Source: an uncultured Lachnospiraceae bacterium (GTDB lineage: Bacteria; Bacillota; Clostridia; Lachnospirales; Lachnospiraceae). Taken from it: a stretch of DNA of 16,794 nucleotides. Under the pieces are notes generated by a model. The model did no database searches. It was not told the DNA's origin and saw only the letters and a list, made by a program, of their open reading frames with translations. The stretch is from the NCBI GenBank assembly GCA_945492935.1, contig CALYVE010000007.1:1-16794 (forward strand). The letters are read 5' to 3'. Numbering within the stretch: the first letter of the stretch is position 1; each line of letters begins with the position of its first letter. Below, one piece after another: positions 14,989 to 16,794 of the stretch. The position numbers and the translations under genes were made by a program.

Positions 14989-15750
14989 CTACCACTGAAG
15001 TGAATTGAGCCAAGCATTAATCTGCGTCTCTCTTGACTTCCTGTTTTCTTCATCGTACGGTGAAAGTTCTAATTCTCCACATACCCTACCATCCTCTATG
15101 TAAATAATTCGGTTCGCATAAATAGCCGCCTTCATATCATGCGTTACCATAAGGATTGTCTGTCCTTTTGCATTAAGCTCCGAGAAGAGCTTTAATACAT
15201 CCTTTGTATTCTTACGATTCAATGCACCGGTTGGCTCATCCGCAAACAAAACTCCCGGGTGATTGATTACTGCTCTTGCAATCGCACCTCTTTGCGCCTC
15301 TCCTCCGGAAATCTGTGAAGGCAGTCGGTTTGCTGTCCCTTCAACATTTAAATCCTTTAAAAGCGCAAGTGCCTCTTTCATAACCTCTGCCGGTTTCTTT
15401 CCGCCTGCCATGTAGCCCGGAACAAGAATATTCTCTAATACGGTAAGATTGCTCACAAGGTGTACCTGCTGGAAAACAAAGCCGAATTCATTTACGCGAA
15501 GCGATGCCATTTTCTTCTCATTAAGCTTTGTTATATCCTTATCCTTGTAAATAACCTGCCCTGAGGTCGGACGGTCCATGCCGCTGATATTGTAGAGCAA
15601 TGTTGACTTACCGGAACCGGATGCACCCATGATAACTGTAAAATCACCCTCAAAAATCTGTAAATCAAGATTGTTAATTACATGATTTTGAACTCCGTTG
15701 TTTGCAAAACTCTTATTCAATTGCTTTGCCTCAAGAATTACGTTTTTCAT
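14989..15750 (-). CDS. ABC transporter ATP-binding protein, LolD/MacB type
   Basis: This is the ATPase partner of the FtsX-type permease encoded next to it. The 253-residue protein has Walker A GASGSGKST (42-50), a Q-loop VFQQ (about 92-95), signature ISGGEAQRGAIARA (147-160), Walker B VLFADEPTGAL (167-177) and H-loop VTHD (His204). The C-terminal extension of about 30 residues after the nucleotide-binding fold is charged and ends NAWLNSLQW. GGAG lies 7-8 nt before the ATG. The upstream position of a sensor kinase suggests induction by a two-component system, as in bacitracin- or lantibiotic-response modules, but the kinase here is not the short BceS type, so this remains inference. Confidence 0.93.
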   Translation of the reverse strand: MKNVILEAKQLNKSFANNGVQNHVINNLDLQIFEGDFTVIMGASGSGKSTLLYNISGMDRPTSGQVIYKDKDITKLNEKKMASLRVNEFGFVFQQVHLVSNLTVLENILVPGYMAGGKKPAEVMKEALALLKDLNVEGTANRLPSQISGGEAQRGAIARAVINHPGVLFADEPTGALNRKNTKDVLKLFSELNAKGQTILMVTHDMKAAIYANRIIYIEDGRVCGELELSPYDEENRKSRETQINAWLNSLQW

Positions 15751-15875
15751 AATTATTCTCCTTCGATCTTTATAATTACTGAAATCGTTTTTTCATGCCT
15801 GATGACATTTTTTTCTTATAGCAGTATCTTACATTTAAAATTATTAAGAAATCTTTAAAGAAAGCACGATTGTCA

Positions 15876-15910
15876 AAAAAATCTCACCGATGGTCTATCA
15901 GCGAGATTTC
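15876..15910 (-). terminator. Intrinsic terminator of the histidine kinase gene
   Basis: On the minus strand AAATCTCGCTGAT (15898-15910) pairs with ATCGGTGAGATTT (15880-15892) as a 13-bp stem with two G-T wobbles and a 5-nt loop, followed by seven T. It lies 14 bp after the kinase stop and separates the kinase from the ABC genes, which must have their own promoter in 15751-15875. No strong promoter is visible there. Confidence 0.82.
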
Positions 15911-15924
15911 TTTCGATCACTATC

Positions 15925-16794
15925 TTATTTTAATTTGAAATATAGCTTCGTGCAAAGTCCTTCCCTGCTATTTTCAAGCACAACCTTGCCCTGCATTTGC
16001 TCCATTATGAATTTTACAATGTAAAGTCCAAGTCCTGCACCGGGTGCATCTTCTACATTTGCACCGCGGTAAAATTTATTAAAAATAAAAGGCATATCCG
16101 CATTCAAAATTCCGGGTCCCTGATCAGATATCGAAACAATATAATAATTGTCCGCATCAATGCTTGATGCAATCGTAATATCCGATCCTGCCGCATATTT
16201 TCGGCTGTTTGTAATAATGTTTTCGACAACCTGAGCAATACGTCCCGCATCGCCAACAGTCGTACCCGCCGGAAATGCACCGATTACTTTAATATCGCTC
16301 ATATTTCCCGATAAAGATTCAACAATTGCCGGCAATGCATCTGCAAGTTCAATATCGTCCGCGCAAAGTGTAAGCTTATCAAGGTCATGAATGGAATGCA
16401 AAAACAAGTCGTTCGTAATTTTCGTAACGTCATCGCATTTACGCATGATTACCTCCGCAAAACGTTCTCTTCGTTCCGGAGTGCTATCCATATTCATGGT
16501 AAGCGCTTCCGCATACCCGCGAATCGATGCAATCGGGGTCTTAATATCATGGGAAAGCGTAGCAATAACCGTCTTATTATTCTCTATAGCCTCTGCCTCA
16601 CATTTGCGGGAACGGATTAATTCATTACGCATATGATCAAACGCCCATGTAAACTCTCCAAACATATTAACACGCTTATACTGAATTTCCTTGTCGAGGT
16701 TTCCATTTGCTATTTCTTCAGCAAAATCCTGCAATTCATCAAAAGGCCGAAGAATAATTATGTAAACCAATATAAAAATGAAAACAATAAGAGC
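15925..16794 (-). CDS. Sensor histidine kinase, HAMP type (5' end cut by window edge)
   Basis: This is the cytoplasmic part of a membrane sensor kinase that would phosphorylate a response regulator probably encoded just beyond the right edge. The frame stays open to position 16794; the last visible residues (ALIVFIFILVYIIIL) are a membrane helix. The TTG at 16768-16770 lies inside that helix and is not the real start. Counting from that TTG, a HAMP domain follows (LRPFDELQDFAEEIANGNLD), then the DHp helix TLSHDIKTPIASIRGYAEAL with the phosphorylated His74. The ATPase domain has the N box NIITNSRKYA, G1 ISDQGPGI, F box FNKFYRG and G2 GAGLGLYIVKFIME, all complete, so the catalytic core looks functional. 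The order kinase, terminator, ABC exporter suggests that the exporter is a target of this system. Confidence 0.93.
   Translation of the reverse strand, partial: ALIVFIFILVYIIILRPFDELQDFAEEIANGNLDKEIQYKRVNMFGEFTWAFDHMRNELIRSRKCEAEAIENNKTVIATLSHDIKTPIASIRGYAEALTMNMDSTPERRERFAEVIMRKCDDVTKITNDLFLHSIHDLDKLTLCADDIELADALPAIVESLSGNMSDIKVIGAFPAGTTVGDAGRIAQVVENIITNSRKYAAGSDITIASSIDADNYYIVSISDQGPGILNADMPFIFNKFYRGANVEDAPGAGLGLYIVKFIMEQMQGKVVLENSREGLCTKLYFKLK

Noticed and set aside
15872..15877. A TTGACA (minus strand) at the kinase terminator as promoter for the ABC genes
   Set aside because: No acceptable -10 occurs 16-19 bp downstream; it arises partly from the terminator T-tract.

Overview
The window looks like chromosomal DNA from a low-GC, Gram-positive member of the Clostridia, probably a Lachnospiraceae relative. 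The signs are an AT-rich base composition, strong GGAGG-type ribosome sites, TTGACA/TATAAT promoters, the style of the PTS and ABC proteins, and A-tract/T-tract hairpin terminators. The family placement is inference; no rRNA or tRNA gene is present to fix it. Every convincing gene lies on the minus strand, so transcription runs from high to low coordinates.

Layout from right to left (in transcription order). (1) 16794-15925: the 3' part of a HAMP-type sensor histidine kinase, cut by the window edge and closed by a hairpin terminator. (2) 15750-11882: an ABC exporter of the MacB/FtsX type (ATPase, then an 8-helix permease) with an sce7726-like PD-(D/E)XK protein behind it in the same apparent operon. 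(3) 11807-10329: a sodium/alanine symporter with its own promoter and terminator. (4) 10105-9602: a stand-alone CinA C-terminal (PncC-type) amidohydrolase, bracketed by two related intergenic repeats. (5) 9403-7874: a polytopic methyl-accepting chemotaxis protein without a HAMP domain. (6) 7849-7613: a dense cluster of palindromes. (7) 7362-1872: a fructose PTS operon in the order fruR, fruK, fruA, ptsH, ptsI. (8) 1571 to beyond the left edge: a zinc-uptake ABC operon (binding lipoprotein, ATPase; the permease would lie outside).

The fructose operon holds a full phosphorelay in one transcription unit: enzyme I, HPr, EII, 1-phosphofructokinase and the DeoR-type regulator. Its consensus promoter (TTGACA, 17 bp, TATAAT) is embedded in a tandem array of 10-bp units resembling GTCATTTTCA, a probable multi-site FruR operator. 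The fruA gene appears damaged: the EIIA domain at its 5' end lacks roughly 33-38 residues, and the reading frame is broken at a run of eight T. HPr keeps His15 but has Arg where the regulatory Ser46 is expected.

The zinc operon has a near-ideal promoter (TTGACA, 17 bp, TACAAT) followed at the expected transcription start by a perfect 7-1-7 palindrome of the Fur/Zur type. I found no CRISPR array, no transposase and no clearly new multi-gene system. The items most worth checking are the fruA lesion, the operator array, the HPr substitution, the palindrome cluster and the repeats around the CinA-like gene.
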